The notes under the pieces were generated by a model, which saw only the letters and a list, made by a program, of their open reading frames with translations, was not told the DNA's origin and searched no databases. From NCBI GenBank assembly GCA_902596975.1, contig CACJWS010000005.1, positions 36,057 to 100,056 on the forward strand: 64,000 nt of DNA, in the 5' to 3' direction. A program made the translations under genes and the position numbers. Source of the stretch: an uncultured Pelagibacteraceae bacterium (GTDB lineage Bacteria; Pseudomonadota; Alphaproteobacteria; Pelagibacterales; Pelagibacteraceae). Of this stretch, positions 8,217 to 16,704 are shown in pieces; positions within the stretch are counted from its first letter, which is position 1, and each line of letters starts with the position of its first letter.

Positions 8217-9145
8217 ACTGGATTACAAAAGCTTTAAGTTTTGGTGAAAAAATTAAAAAAGTTTTAAAAAAAAGACCTTCAAAAGAAGATATAGCAAACT
8301 CAGACTGGACTAGTTGTTGCAAAGGTCCAATATTAAAAAAAGATCTTGAAGAAAATTTATGGGTTTGCAACTCATGTGGAAAACATCATAGAATTAATTG
8401 TCGACAAAGATTTGATATTATTTTTGGAAGAAATGCTTATGAAATACTTGATACACCAATTCCTGCAGAAGATCCCCTAGGATGGGTAGATACCAAATCT
8501 TATAAAGATAGATTAAAATCTGCAAGAAAGAAAACTAATCAAAATTCAGCTGTAATGATCGCTAAAGGCAAAATAAATGGAGTCGACGTGACAGCTGGGG
8601 CGATAAATTTTGAGTTTATTGGTGGTTCTGTTGGAGCCGCAGAAGGTGAAGCAATTATTTACGGTGTGCAACACGCAATTGATAATCAAACACCCTTTGT
8701 TTTCTTTCCTTGTGGTGGAGGACAGAGAATGTTTGAATCTCCTATTGCACTTGCAAATATGACAAGAACTACTCTTGCTATAAATGAACTTAAAAAAAAT
8801 AATCTTCCTTATTTAGTTTGTTTTACTGACCCTACGGCAGGAGGAATCACCGCATCTTTTGCGATGTTGGGAGATATTCATTTTGCCGAACCTGGTTGTT
8901 TAATAGCCTTTGCAGGAAAAAGAGTTATACAAGCAACAGTTAAAGAAGAACTAAGTTCTGACTTTCAAACATCCGAATTTGTCGAAAAGCATGGATTTGT
9001 AGATAGAATTGTTGAACGAAAAGATTTAAAAAGAGAAATAAGCTTACTATTATCAATATTGTTAAAAAAAGATAACGCGGTAAATGAAAAGCAAATAAAT
9101 GAAACTTCAGACAATATTGAACCGCTTGCAAAAGCTGCATCCTAA
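8213..9145 (+). CDS. accD: Acetyl-CoA carboxylase carboxyltransferase beta subunit
   Basis: Transfers the carboxyl group from carboxybiotin to acetyl-CoA in fatty-acid synthesis, as a complex with AccA. The crotonase-like carboxyltransferase core is clear (FIGGSVGAAEGEA, PTAGGITASFAMLGD). The N-terminal zinc ribbon is irregular: the second pair CNSC (52-55) is present, but the first is adjacent Cys35-Cys36 instead of CxxC. Many alphaproteobacterial AccD proteins have lost this ribbon, so it may be decaying. The length is 310 aa. The gene overlaps folC by 47 nt. Confidence 0.93.
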   Translation: MNWITKALSFGEKIKKVLKKRPSKEDIANSDWTSCCKGPILKKDLEENLWVCNSCGKHHRINCRQRFDIIFGRNAYEILDTPIPAEDPLGWVDTKSYKDRLKSARKKTNQNSAVMIAKGKINGVDVTAGAINFEFIGGSVGAAEGEAIIYGVQHAIDNQTPFVFFPCGGGQRMFESPIALANMTRTTLAINELKKNNLPYLVCFTDPTAGGITASFAMLGDIHFAEPGCLIAFAGKRVIQATVKEELSSDFQTSEFVEKHGFVDRIVERKDLKREISLLLSILLKKDNAVNEKQINETSDNIEPLAKAAS

Positions 9146-10364
9146 AGAAATTGATCTTAGTCTAGACAGAGTTAAAAATCTTTGTAAAAAATTAGGTGAT
9201 CCTCAAAAAAAATTAAAATACATATCTGTAGTTGGAACAAATGGAAAGTATTCAACTATACAGGCAGTAAGATCAATTTTAAAAACAGCCAATATAGATT
9301 GTAATATTTATACCAGTCCACATATTCAAAAAATTAATGAGAGATTTATTTTTAACGATGAAGAAATAAATGATGATAAATTATCTGATTTATTAGAAGA
9401 AGTCGAAAATGTTAATAATGGTGAACAAATAACTTACTTCGAAATATTAACTGCAGCATATTTTTATCATGCAAATAAATTCAAAGACAAAATAAATATT
9501 GTAGAAAGTGGTCTATTTCATAGATTTGATGCAACAAATATTATTGATAATAATTTATCTAGTATTGTTACTTCAATAGGTTTAGATCATTTAGACTGGT
9601 TACCTAAAAATGAGCAAAATATTGAAAAAATTGTTTATGAAAAAACCTCATCACTTCTAAATTCTACTATTGTAGTTAGCAAACAAAGCTCGGATGAAAC
9701 CTTAAATTTAATTAAAAAAACAATTAATAATAATCAATCAAAAAAAATCATTTATGAAGATGATTTTAATTATTCATTAAGTGAGAATGGTTTTATTTAT
9801 TATGAGGATGAATATGGTGGTTTAAAATTACCAAAACCAAACCTATTGGGTAATTTTCAAATTGACAATTGTGCGACAGCTATTGCTACAGTAAGAAATT
9901 TACAACTAGAAGTAAAAGATGAAAATATTAAAGAAGGTATTACTAGGATAAAAAGTATTGCAAGACTACAAGAAATAAAATCTGGAAAACTTAAAAATAT
10001 TTGTAAGGACAATAAATTGTACATAGATGGCTCACATAATCCTTTAGGTGCAAAAGCTCTTAATGAATATTTGAACACTTTAGATTGTAAAAAGCATTTA
10101 ATTCTTGGAATGATGCATAATAAAGATCACGAAGAATATGTTAGCTACTTTAATAATATATCTTCTATAACTACAATTGATATTCCTAACCAACCAAATG
10201 CTATCAAAGGAATAGATTTAAAAGAAAAATTGAATAAATATCATAATATAAGTTACAAAAAATCTATTGAAAAGGCTCTTAATTCTTTAAATCTAGAGAA
10301 AGAGGATTTGATAATAATAACTGGGTCTTTATATCTTGCTGGTGAGCTACTTAATTTAAATTAA
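9099..10364 (+). CDS. folC: Bifunctional dihydrofolate/folylpolyglutamate synthase
   Basis: Adds glutamate to dihydropteroate and folates; a Mur-ligase-like ATP-dependent enzyme of 421 aa. The P-loop reads GTNGKYST where the family has GTNGKGS, so the second glycine is replaced by Tyr. The SPHIQKINERF segment and the C-terminal YIDGSHNPLGA motif are canonical. It starts at ATG 9099, well inside accD (47 nt overlap), which keeps the N-terminal helix expected for FolC. Its last 4 nt overlap the convergent trxA. Confidence 0.9.
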   Translation: MKLQTILNRLQKLHPKEIDLSLDRVKNLCKKLGDPQKKLKYISVVGTNGKYSTIQAVRSILKTANIDCNIYTSPHIQKINERFIFNDEEINDDKLSDLLEEVENVNNGEQITYFEILTAAYFYHANKFKDKINIVESGLFHRFDATNIIDNNLSSIVTSIGLDHLDWLPKNEQNIEKIVYEKTSSLLNSTIVVSKQSSDETLNLIKKTINNNQSKKIIYEDDFNYSLSENGFIYYEDEYGGLKLPKPNLLGNFQIDNCATAIATVRNLQLEVKDENIKEGITRIKSIARLQEIKSGKLKNICKDNKLYIDGSHNPLGAKALNEYLNTLDCKKHLILGMMHNKDHEEYVSYFNNISSITTIDIPNQPNAIKGIDLKEKLNKYHNISYKKSIEKALNSLNLEKEDLIIITGSLYLAGELLNLN

Positions 10365-10681
10365 ATATTTTCTTTTATAAAAGCAACAATATCGCTCTTT
10401 GGTGTAGCTCCAACTTTAGTTGCTTTTAACTCGCCACCTTTAAATAAAAGCATTGTAGGAATTCCTCGAACACCATACTTGGTGGGCATATTGGGTTCTG
10501 AGTCTATGTCATGTTTTGCAATAACAATATCATTTGCCATCTCTTCTGAAATTTCCTCTAAAATTGGCCCAACCATTTTACAAGGTCCACACCATTCGGC
10601 CCAAAAATCTACTAAAACAGGTTTTTCGTTTTTTAAAACTTGTTCTTCAAATTTTTCGTCTGTAACTTTTAATGTTGCCAT
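10361..10681 (-). CDS. trxA: Thioredoxin
   Basis: A general protein disulfide reductase of 106 aa. The redox motif is WCGPCK with Cys31 and Cys34, and the cis-Pro loop GIPT is present. It is the last gene of the long reverse directon and converges on folC with a 4 nt overlap. The 66 nt between sbcB and trxA contain a good sigma70-like promoter that would start transcription at or within 2 nt of the ATG. Confidence 0.96.
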   Translation of the reverse strand: MATLKVTDEKFEEQVLKNEKPVLVDFWAEWCGPCKMVGPILEEISEEMANDIVIAKHDIDSEPNMPTKYGVRGIPTMLLFKGGELKATKVGATPKSDIVAFIKENI

Positions 10682-10687
10682 ATGCTT

Positions 10688-10715
10688 TTTATATAAATTA
10701 AAATTTTTTTATCAA
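10688..10715 (-). promoter_or_regulatory. Predicted sigma70 promoter of trxA
   Basis: On the minus strand TTGATA (10715-10710) and TATAAA (10693-10688) are separated by 16 bp. Counting 6-7 nt from the -10 box puts the start at about 10681-10683, at the ATG itself or 2 nt before it. No Shine-Dalgarno sequence is visible. The elements are seen directly; promoter function and leaderless expression are inferred. Confidence 0.5.
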
Positions 10716-10747
10716 TAGTTAAAAGAAATATGTTAAAATTATCCACA

Positions 10748-12181
10748 TTAAACATTTTCATACTTTTGCTGTATTGACATTGCGTATTCATTGAATTCGT
10801 CTAGTAGCACAAGCTTTTCGTTGTCATTCTCATTGGTATATTTTTCTCTTAGAGTATCAATTTCTGTGTAAAGTGTTGGAATTGTCCACCATTTTTCTTT
10901 CTTTTCACTTAAAATACGTTTTGCTATCTCTCTTTTAATAGACTTAAGCATATTTTCAGGAAGAACTTCAGGCGCCTCTTGAAATATAATTTTTTTTCCA
11001 AATCCTACTAAACGATCATCGTCAAATTTATCTAGTAATTTAAGTTTATCTTTCCATGATGCTGCATGCCATGCGGGAAATAAAGCAGTATCTTTATTGG
11101 ATGTAAATTTAGTATAAATGCTTTCTTCAGCATATATATCTTCTTGTGTTTTTGATTGTTCTTTTTCTTCAGCTACTTCTCTTAATGCATGAAGTATATT
11201 TTGCGAAAATTTCTCATTATTTTTAACAATATCTGCTCTTTTACTAATTAATGACCTATCCATAGCACTATAAGGTTCTGCTTTCATGCCATATTTTGCA
11301 TCAACAATTATTGGAGCCTTATTAGATCTAATAGTTCTTAAGAACTTAGGGGACTTTTTCATTTCAACTTTTAGCTCATTTATTGATAAATTTAATAAAG
11401 GTTCTATATCAATTCTCAAGTCGAATGCATAATACCAACCGGCATATATTGGATGCATACAATATTTTTGATTAAGAGGTGCAACTAGATGAAGTCTAGA
11501 TTTACCATAATAATATTCATTTAAGGTAATAATTTCCCCTTTTTTAATTATAGTTTCAGTATCAGATTTATTTGCAGTTTTGAAAAAAGATTCCCAAGTC
11601 TCTGGTTGTTTTTTTTTGACAATGTTTAAAACTTTAGCAGTCATTATACTATCACTTAATGCGCTATGAGCGTCAGTTGAATCTATACCTTGCATTCTAG
11701 CTAACGATTCTAATTTAAATACTGCATTGTTTTTTTCATTAAATTCTACTTCTAAAATTGAAGGGTCAATTGCATAAGCTGCACGAGCAATATTAATACC
11801 ATCATGTCTTTTGTTTGGAGCAGCATTCGTTAAATATGGATACCTAATCCCTTTAAAAAACTCTTTTCTTATCATTTCATCATCGAAACCGATATTAGAC
11901 CAACCAAGAAATACAGCTGGGCTCCATTTTTTAAATATTTTTTCAACTTCCGCTAACATTTGATAGTGCGAAAGATTAGTTTGAGTTAATTGCTTTATTG
12001 ATGTTTTATTTACAATAAGTGCCATCGCCTGAAAGATTTCTCCTTCAGGTAAGCTGCATCTTAGATTAAATCTGTCTTTCTCTTTAAAGTTCTCATCAAC
12101 TAAAACTCCACCAATTTCAATTATGCTCCCAAAGTCTGTACTTGCACTCGATGATTCTATATCCCAAATTGCTAAATTCAT
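10748..12181 (-). CDS. sbcB: Exodeoxyribonuclease I (ExoI, SbcB)
   Basis: A 3'-5' single-strand DNA exonuclease used in recombination and mismatch repair. It is a DEDD-type protein with Asp7 and Glu9 in IWDIESS, the internal GFDDEMIR acid, and the H-x4-D end motif DAHSALSD. The ExoI-specific C-terminal part (SH3-like and helical domains) follows, giving 477 aa as expected. It lies downstream of the MGME1-like nuclease and rmuC in the same direction, after a 124 nt spacer. Confidence 0.88.
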   Translation of the reverse strand: MNLAIWDIESSSASTDFGSIIEIGGVLVDENFKEKDRFNLRCSLPEGEIFQAMALIVNKTSIKQLTQTNLSHYQMLAEVEKIFKKWSPAVFLGWSNIGFDDEMIRKEFFKGIRYPYLTNAAPNKRHDGINIARAAYAIDPSILEVEFNEKNNAVFKLESLARMQGIDSTDAHSALSDSIMTAKVLNIVKKKQPETWESFFKTANKSDTETIIKKGEIITLNEYYYGKSRLHLVAPLNQKYCMHPIYAGWYYAFDLRIDIEPLLNLSINELKVEMKKSPKFLRTIRSNKAPIIVDAKYGMKAEPYSAMDRSLISKRADIVKNNEKFSQNILHALREVAEEKEQSKTQEDIYAEESIYTKFTSNKDTALFPAWHAASWKDKLKLLDKFDDDRLVGFGKKIIFQEAPEVLPENMLKSIKREIAKRILSEKKEKWWTIPTLYTEIDTLREKYTNENDNEKLVLLDEFNEYAMSIQQKYENV

Positions 12182-12305
12182 AATTTTATCCTCAAATTAG
12201 CTAATATTTTATGGTTTTTTGGAAAGTTTTTTAAAGACTTTACCATTAGCATATAAACGATTAGCTCAGGTATTAATAACTCTTTTATGGATAGGTTAAG
12301 TAAAG

Positions 12306-12992
12306 TCAAGATATATTATTCAATTCGTAAAACATTTTAACCCTTCCTAAAAATAAATTTTGATACATTTCTAATTCAGCTCCTTCAATTTTAAATTCTT
12401 GGAACAAAATATCTTTAGTACATAATAATATTATTCCTGCTTTCATCTTGGTTCCATGAACAACATCATGAGCCAAAGTGTATGCTCCCAATTGCAAAAA
12501 ATAATCCTGAATATAATCTGTTTTTTTTGGTTTATTGGCTTGCTTAAAATCAATAATTACATTTTTTCCTTGATAAACTCCAATAAGGTCCGCTGTTCCA
12601 GCGTACTGTTCTGGATAATATAGAGTTTCTTCCATACCATATATCTCTTCTAATTTTCCATTTATACCTTTTTCTATTATTTCTTTGGCCATATTTTTAT
12701 ATTGTTCATTACTTTCAAAAAAACTTTCATTAATTCTTCCTCTTAAGAATTCTTCTATATAAGTATGCATAGAAGTTCCCCTGCTAGAAGCCTCTGTTTT
12801 AATTTTGTTACTTTCTTTCACGCCAACTCTTGAGATCCAGTTAGCTAGTGCTGCTTTTTCCTCTTCAGATTTTGTTGCACTTAAAATTGTTGTTACGCTT
12901 GGTAGCTTATTATCTCCTAATAAGTACTTTCTATAACCATCTTCTAAAGATCTAGAAGATTTAGGGTAATTAAATTTGTTGCTCCACTTCAT
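12306..12992 (-). CDS. PD-(D/E)XK exonuclease resembling mitochondrial MGME1 and related phage nucleases
   Basis: A 228 aa protein with the RecB/Cas4-like core: Asp135 in GTADLIG, then IDFK with Asp148 and Lys150, and Gln167 in LQLGAY. Upstream lie LPSVTTIL (30-37) and RGTSMHTYIE with His76. From memory this order (PSVT near the N-terminus, a conserved His, then AG-TAD/VD, D-[FW]-K, KPK, Q-x2-AY) matches human MGME1, the mitochondrial single-strand DNA exonuclease, and exonuclease genes of marine T7-like and T4-like phages. It lies 8 nt downstream of rmuC. Its likely role is trimming single-stranded DNA ends in replication or recombination. Confidence 0.78.
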   Translation of the reverse strand: MKWSNKFNYPKSSRSLEDGYRKYLLGDNKLPSVTTILSATKSEEEKAALANWISRVGVKESNKIKTEASSRGTSMHTYIEEFLRGRINESFFESNEQYKNMAKEIIEKGINGKLEEIYGMEETLYYPEQYAGTADLIGVYQGKNVIIDFKQANKPKKTDYIQDYFLQLGAYTLAHDVVHGTKMKAGIILLCTKDILFQEFKIEGAELEMYQNLFLGRVKMFYELNNIS

Positions 12993-13000
12993 TCATTTTT

Positions 13001-14101
13001 TTATGAAACTTTTCTTTTTTCAACTTGTCCATAGCTACTTATTGGTGATGGTGTGTCTGGATCTGGATCATCACCATCATTTGGATTTTTTATAGAATCG
13101 ATACTTCTATTAATTGCTCTTGCATCTTTACCAAAACTATCAACAACTGACATAGCTTCCTCTAGTTTTTTTCTTAAAACCAAAACATTATTAAAATGCA
13201 TATTAAATCTTGTACTTATTTTCTTTAGATGATCATATATTTCTGATGCATGTTTTTTAATTCTTAAACTTTGAAAACCCATATTCAGAGATTGTAAATA
13301 ACCAGATAAATTGTTTGGGCCCATAATGGTTACTTTATATTTCTTCATTAAGTCTTGAGTGAGTAATTCTTTTGTCGATGGATCTTGGTAATTAGCTAAC
13401 TCTAAAAATAAACTTTCAGTTGGAGCGTAAACAACTGCAAAATCAACAGTCTTGGGAGGGACTATATATTTTTCATTAACACTTTTTGCCTTTTCTTTAA
13501 AAGCTTTTGCAAGTTTTGTTCTAGCCTCGGCCATAGCTTTTTTATCATCTTGTTGGTGTGCATCTTGAATGGCCTTGTATCTTTCCACAGGAAAGTGGCT
13601 ATCCACTGGAACCAATACACCATCTTGAAGTTTGATTGCAAATTCAACATTTTCACTTGTATCTTCTTTCATCTTTACGTTAGATGAATACTGCGATGTT
13701 GGCAATAAATCTCTCAATAAAGAACCCAAGCTAAATTCCGCCAAAGTTCCATATTTTTTTACTCCAGCTAAAATTTTATTAATACCTTTCTGACTTTCGT
13801 TTAAATTTTCAACTTGGGAATTAAAAGCTGCAACTTTCTCATCGACTTTTGTCAGAGCTGCTGTCATATCTTTCGTAACACCAGTTGAAAGATTATTAAA
13901 AGATGAAGACATCGAACTTAAAGATGTATTTATAGTAGTATTTAAACTATCTTTTAATTTAATTATTTCAGCATTTAGATTAGCTATCTGATCAGCTTTA
14001 TTTTCATCATCTTTTTTTGTATTTGGTTTAATATTTAAATAAAGGATAGATAAAGTCGCTATTAATATTGAAGCTAAAATAATTATTAAAATTATATCCA
14101 T
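13001..14101 (-). CDS. rmuC: RmuC-family DNA recombination protein
   Basis: An inner-membrane-anchored putative nuclease that limits inversion at short repeats. Residues about 4-24 form a single transmembrane helix (IIIASILIATLSILYL region). Residues ~30-115 are a coiled coil rich in Ser/Asn/Leu. The RmuC domain follows (FAIKLQDGVLVPVDSHFP, then VDFAVVYAPTESLF). The length is 366 aa. It begins a three-gene nuclease block (rmuC, MGME1-like, sbcB) and lies 41 nt downstream of hisG. Confidence 0.88.
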   Translation of the reverse strand: MDIILIIILASILIATLSILYLNIKPNTKKDDENKADQIANLNAEIIKLKDSLNTTINTSLSSMSSSFNNLSTGVTKDMTAALTKVDEKVAAFNSQVENLNESQKGINKILAGVKKYGTLAEFSLGSLLRDLLPTSQYSSNVKMKEDTSENVEFAIKLQDGVLVPVDSHFPVERYKAIQDAHQQDDKKAMAEARTKLAKAFKEKAKSVNEKYIVPPKTVDFAVVYAPTESLFLELANYQDPSTKELLTQDLMKKYKVTIMGPNNLSGYLQSLNMGFQSLRIKKHASEIYDHLKKISTRFNMHFNNVLVLRKKLEEAMSVVDSFGKDARAINRSIDSIKNPNDGDDPDPDTPSPISSYGQVEKRKVS

Positions 14102-14142
14102 GATTCGTATGTTACACTTACTTAATAATATTTAAAGTTTAT

Positions 14143-14814
14143 TTAAAACACTTTTAAGAGTTCTACTTCTTTATTTTTTTTTGAGGTCATTAAACACGCT
14201 TGGGATTTAAGAATTATTCCATCTTTTAATATCCTTAATTTATTAGCTTTTAAGGTTGCTCCTGTTGAAGTTATATCAGTTATAATTTCTGATGATCCGG
14301 TAAATGGATATATCTCAGTAGCACCAAGACTCTTTACTAGTTTAAATTGTGTAACTCCCCTAGAGAACATAAACTCCGTTGTTAGATTTGGATATTTTGT
14401 AGCTATACGCAATCTATTTCTTTTTTTATCTTTAAATTCAAAAGCTATTTCTTCAAGATCAGGCATTGTCTGAACATCTATCCAATCATCTGGGATTGCA
14501 ACTACCAATGTAGCCTCTCCGAAATCGTACTTTTTTTTTACAATCACCTTTTTTTGAATATTAATTTCGCTTTCCATTAATAAATCATATCCTGAAAAAC
14601 CAATATCTAAAGATCCATCTGCAAGACGTTCTATTATTTCTCTAGCATGTAGGTAATTAATAATTATATTTTTTTTTCCTTTGATAAATCCAAATAAGTC
14701 TCTCTCACCTCTTTCAGAAAGAATTTTAAATTTCTTTTTTTTAAAAATATTTAATACTCCAGATCGTAAACGACCTTTACTTGGAATTCCAATTTTTATG
14801 ATATCATTATTCAT
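14143..14814 (-). CDS. hisG: ATP phosphoribosyltransferase catalytic subunit, short form
   Basis: First committed step of histidine synthesis (ATP plus PRPP). At 223 aa it lacks the C-terminal regulatory domain, so it belongs to the short HisG_S form that needs HisZ, which is encoded two genes upstream. The N-terminal IGIPSKGRL, the FSGYDLL segment and the PRPP-binding region GSSEIITDITSTGATL are visible. It overlaps the preceding sulfotransferase gene by 8 nt. Confidence 0.92.
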   Translation of the reverse strand: MNNDIIKIGIPSKGRLRSGVLNIFKKKKFKILSERGERDLFGFIKGKKNIIINYLHAREIIERLADGSLDIGFSGYDLLMESEINIQKKVIVKKKYDFGEATLVVAIPDDWIDVQTMPDLEEIAFEFKDKKRNRLRIATKYPNLTTEFMFSRGVTQFKLVKSLGATEIYPFTGSSEIITDITSTGATLKANKLRILKDGIILKSQACLMTSKKNKEVELLKVF

Positions 14815-15652
14815 ATTTATATTTTACTAATTCTTCTTGAAAAATATTATTCATTTTATTTATCAAATCCTCATTAAGTAATTTTCTGTAATCATTCTTT
14901 TCACCTAAATTAAAAAATTTTATTTTCTCTTTAGAGTTTTTTTTGGTTAATGCTTCTGAAAATCCTTTATTTTTTTCAAGATTTTGAAGGTTTTCAAAAT
15001 TACAGCTTACAATAGTTTTTTTTGCTTTTTCTTTATCAAATTTATTTTTACTGTTTGCTAAGGTATCAATGAATTCTATTACTTTTTTAAATGTATAATA
15101 TGTTTCATTAGTTAAATCTTCATATCTTATTACAATAGTCTTAAAAGACTTATTTTGTATCCAAGATTTTAAGTGAAACCGCCAAGAAAATATTGGTACA
15201 AATGCTTTAAATTTATTATCAACTCTGTCAACAAGAGCTTTTTTTTCCTCAATCATAAAATCCAAGGATTCATTAAGATTGAGCTGATAATGATTTGATA
15301 ATGATGTTATCAGATTTCTTGGATCTCTTAAAATATAAATTGCACCCAAAGTATTTTTATTGTCTGTAAATGAATTATTATTAATTTTACACATCGCTGC
15401 GTGCGTTTTAAAAAACCTCAACTTTTTGTCTTTGTTAATTTCAGATTGTTTGGTTAACCAATATTTTGAAAAATCTTCAGGATTTACAATATTGTCTTTT
15501 ACGTCCATAAAATATTTCGGAGCAGGAAATTGATCGATGTGATTCAATAAATTGAAATCAAAAGTCCCACTGTTAGAAAAGTAATAACTCGATATCAAAG
15601 ATCTTAGCCATGTATTTCCACTTTTGGGATATGAAGCTAACCAAATTATCAT
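14807..15652 (-). CDS. PAPS-dependent sulfotransferase
   Basis: A 281 aa member of the Sulfotransfer_1/3 family, transferring sulfuryl groups from PAPS. The 5'-phosphosulfate loop YPKSGNTWLR (8-17) and the 3'-phosphate site RDPRNLITS (109-117) are clear. No signal peptide is seen, so it acts in the cytosol. The acceptor is unknown; lipid, glycan or small alcohol are possible. It lies between hisZ (4 nt overlap) and hisG (8 nt overlap), so it is co-translated with histidine genes although no link to histidine is known. Confidence 0.85.
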   Translation of the reverse strand: MIIWLASYPKSGNTWLRSLISSYYFSNSGTFDFNLLNHIDQFPAPKYFMDVKDNIVNPEDFSKYWLTKQSEINKDKKLRFFKTHAAMCKINNNSFTDNKNTLGAIYILRDPRNLITSLSNHYQLNLNESLDFMIEEKKALVDRVDNKFKAFVPIFSWRFHLKSWIQNKSFKTIVIRYEDLTNETYYTFKKVIEFIDTLANSKNKFDKEKAKKTIVSCNFENLQNLEKNKGFSEALTKKNSKEKIKFFNLGEKNDYRKLLNEDLINKMNNIFQEELVKYKYE

Positions 15653-16704
15653 ATTTTTTCTAGGTTAATAGCAGCTCCAACTGCTGGTATATTTTTTTTG
15701 AAGCCAAGATCATTAATTAAAGAGTCGTATCTGCCACCTCTAATATTTAACTTCTGAGACTTTGATTTAATATCAATCTTAAATACCAATCCTGTATAAT
15801 ATTCAAGATGTCTTCCAAAAGAAGAATTGAATGTAATATTTAAATTATTAATTTTATTTTTAGTAATTGGAAAATAATCATCTTGAACTCTTAAATTAAT
15901 TTTATATTTTTTAAAAAATAAATTTAATTTTTTAGATGCTTGATTAATAGGACATTCAATTTTTAAATACTCTTTTAAAATTTTCACAACATTACTACCT
16001 TTTTTTGTTCTTCTTGGGTCTTTAATTTTAGTGTCAAATCTTAATAATATTTCTTCTATTGATCTTCCTGCAACTTCTTTTTTTTGATTTCCATTAATCA
16101 TTTTAGAATATTTTTTTTTATCTATTTCGACAATTGTTGGATCGATATCGGAATTGGTTTCCAATCTTTTTAGTAAATCATTAAAATATTTTTCTCTCCA
16201 AAAATGGCGTTTTAATCTTAATTTCCATCTTGCTGGACAATCTAATTTATCTAACAAAAGTCTAAAAATTTCTATGTTCCCTATTACTAAATTTCCGCTT
16301 TTATATTTAATTTTAGATAATGCTTTTAGTGAAGTTTCTATTATTTTTTTATCATCTTTTTTTTCAGTAAAAGATCCTAATATTTCAAAACCAATTTGAT
16401 TTCTGATAACAGAATCTTTTTTATATAACCCTTTTCTAAATGCTTGACCACTATAGAAAATTTTTTCACTAGTTTTCTTATTATGATTTAAATATCTAAC
16501 ACAAGATGCAATTGTTAAATCAGGTCTTAAACAAAGTTCGTTTCCCAATTGATCATTAAAAGAAAATATAAATCTTTTGAAGCTTTCTCCTGACCTTTCC
16601 AATATTAAATTCGTGTCAATTACCGTATCAAGATCAATATATTTATATCCACTTGACTTAATAATTTTTAAAATATTCTCAGATAAGTTTTTTGATTTCG
16701 TCAA
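15649..16704 (-). CDS. hisZ: ATP phosphoribosyltransferase regulatory subunit HisZ
   Basis: A HisRS paralogue that binds short HisG and confers feedback control. It keeps the class II synthetase fold (LRPDLTIASCVRYL, FYSGQAFRKG, RGGRYDSLINDLG) but has no complete tRNA-recognition domain. The length is 351 aa. Presence of hisZ explains the short hisG. The start at 16704 overlaps hisS by 26 nt. Confidence 0.88.
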   Translation of the reverse strand: MTKSKNLSENILKIIKSSGYKYIDLDTVIDTNLILERSGESFKRFIFSFNDQLGNELCLRPDLTIASCVRYLNHNKKTSEKIFYSGQAFRKGLYKKDSVIRNQIGFEILGSFTEKKDDKKIIETSLKALSKIKYKSGNLVIGNIEIFRLLLDKLDCPARWKLRLKRHFWREKYFNDLLKRLETNSDIDPTIVEIDKKKYSKMINGNQKKEVAGRSIEEILLRFDTKIKDPRRTKKGSNVVKILKEYLKIECPINQASKKLNLFFKKYKINLRVQDDYFPITKNKINNLNITFNSSFGRHLEYYTGLVFKIDIKSKSQKLNIRGGRYDSLINDLGFKKNIPAVGAAINLEKI

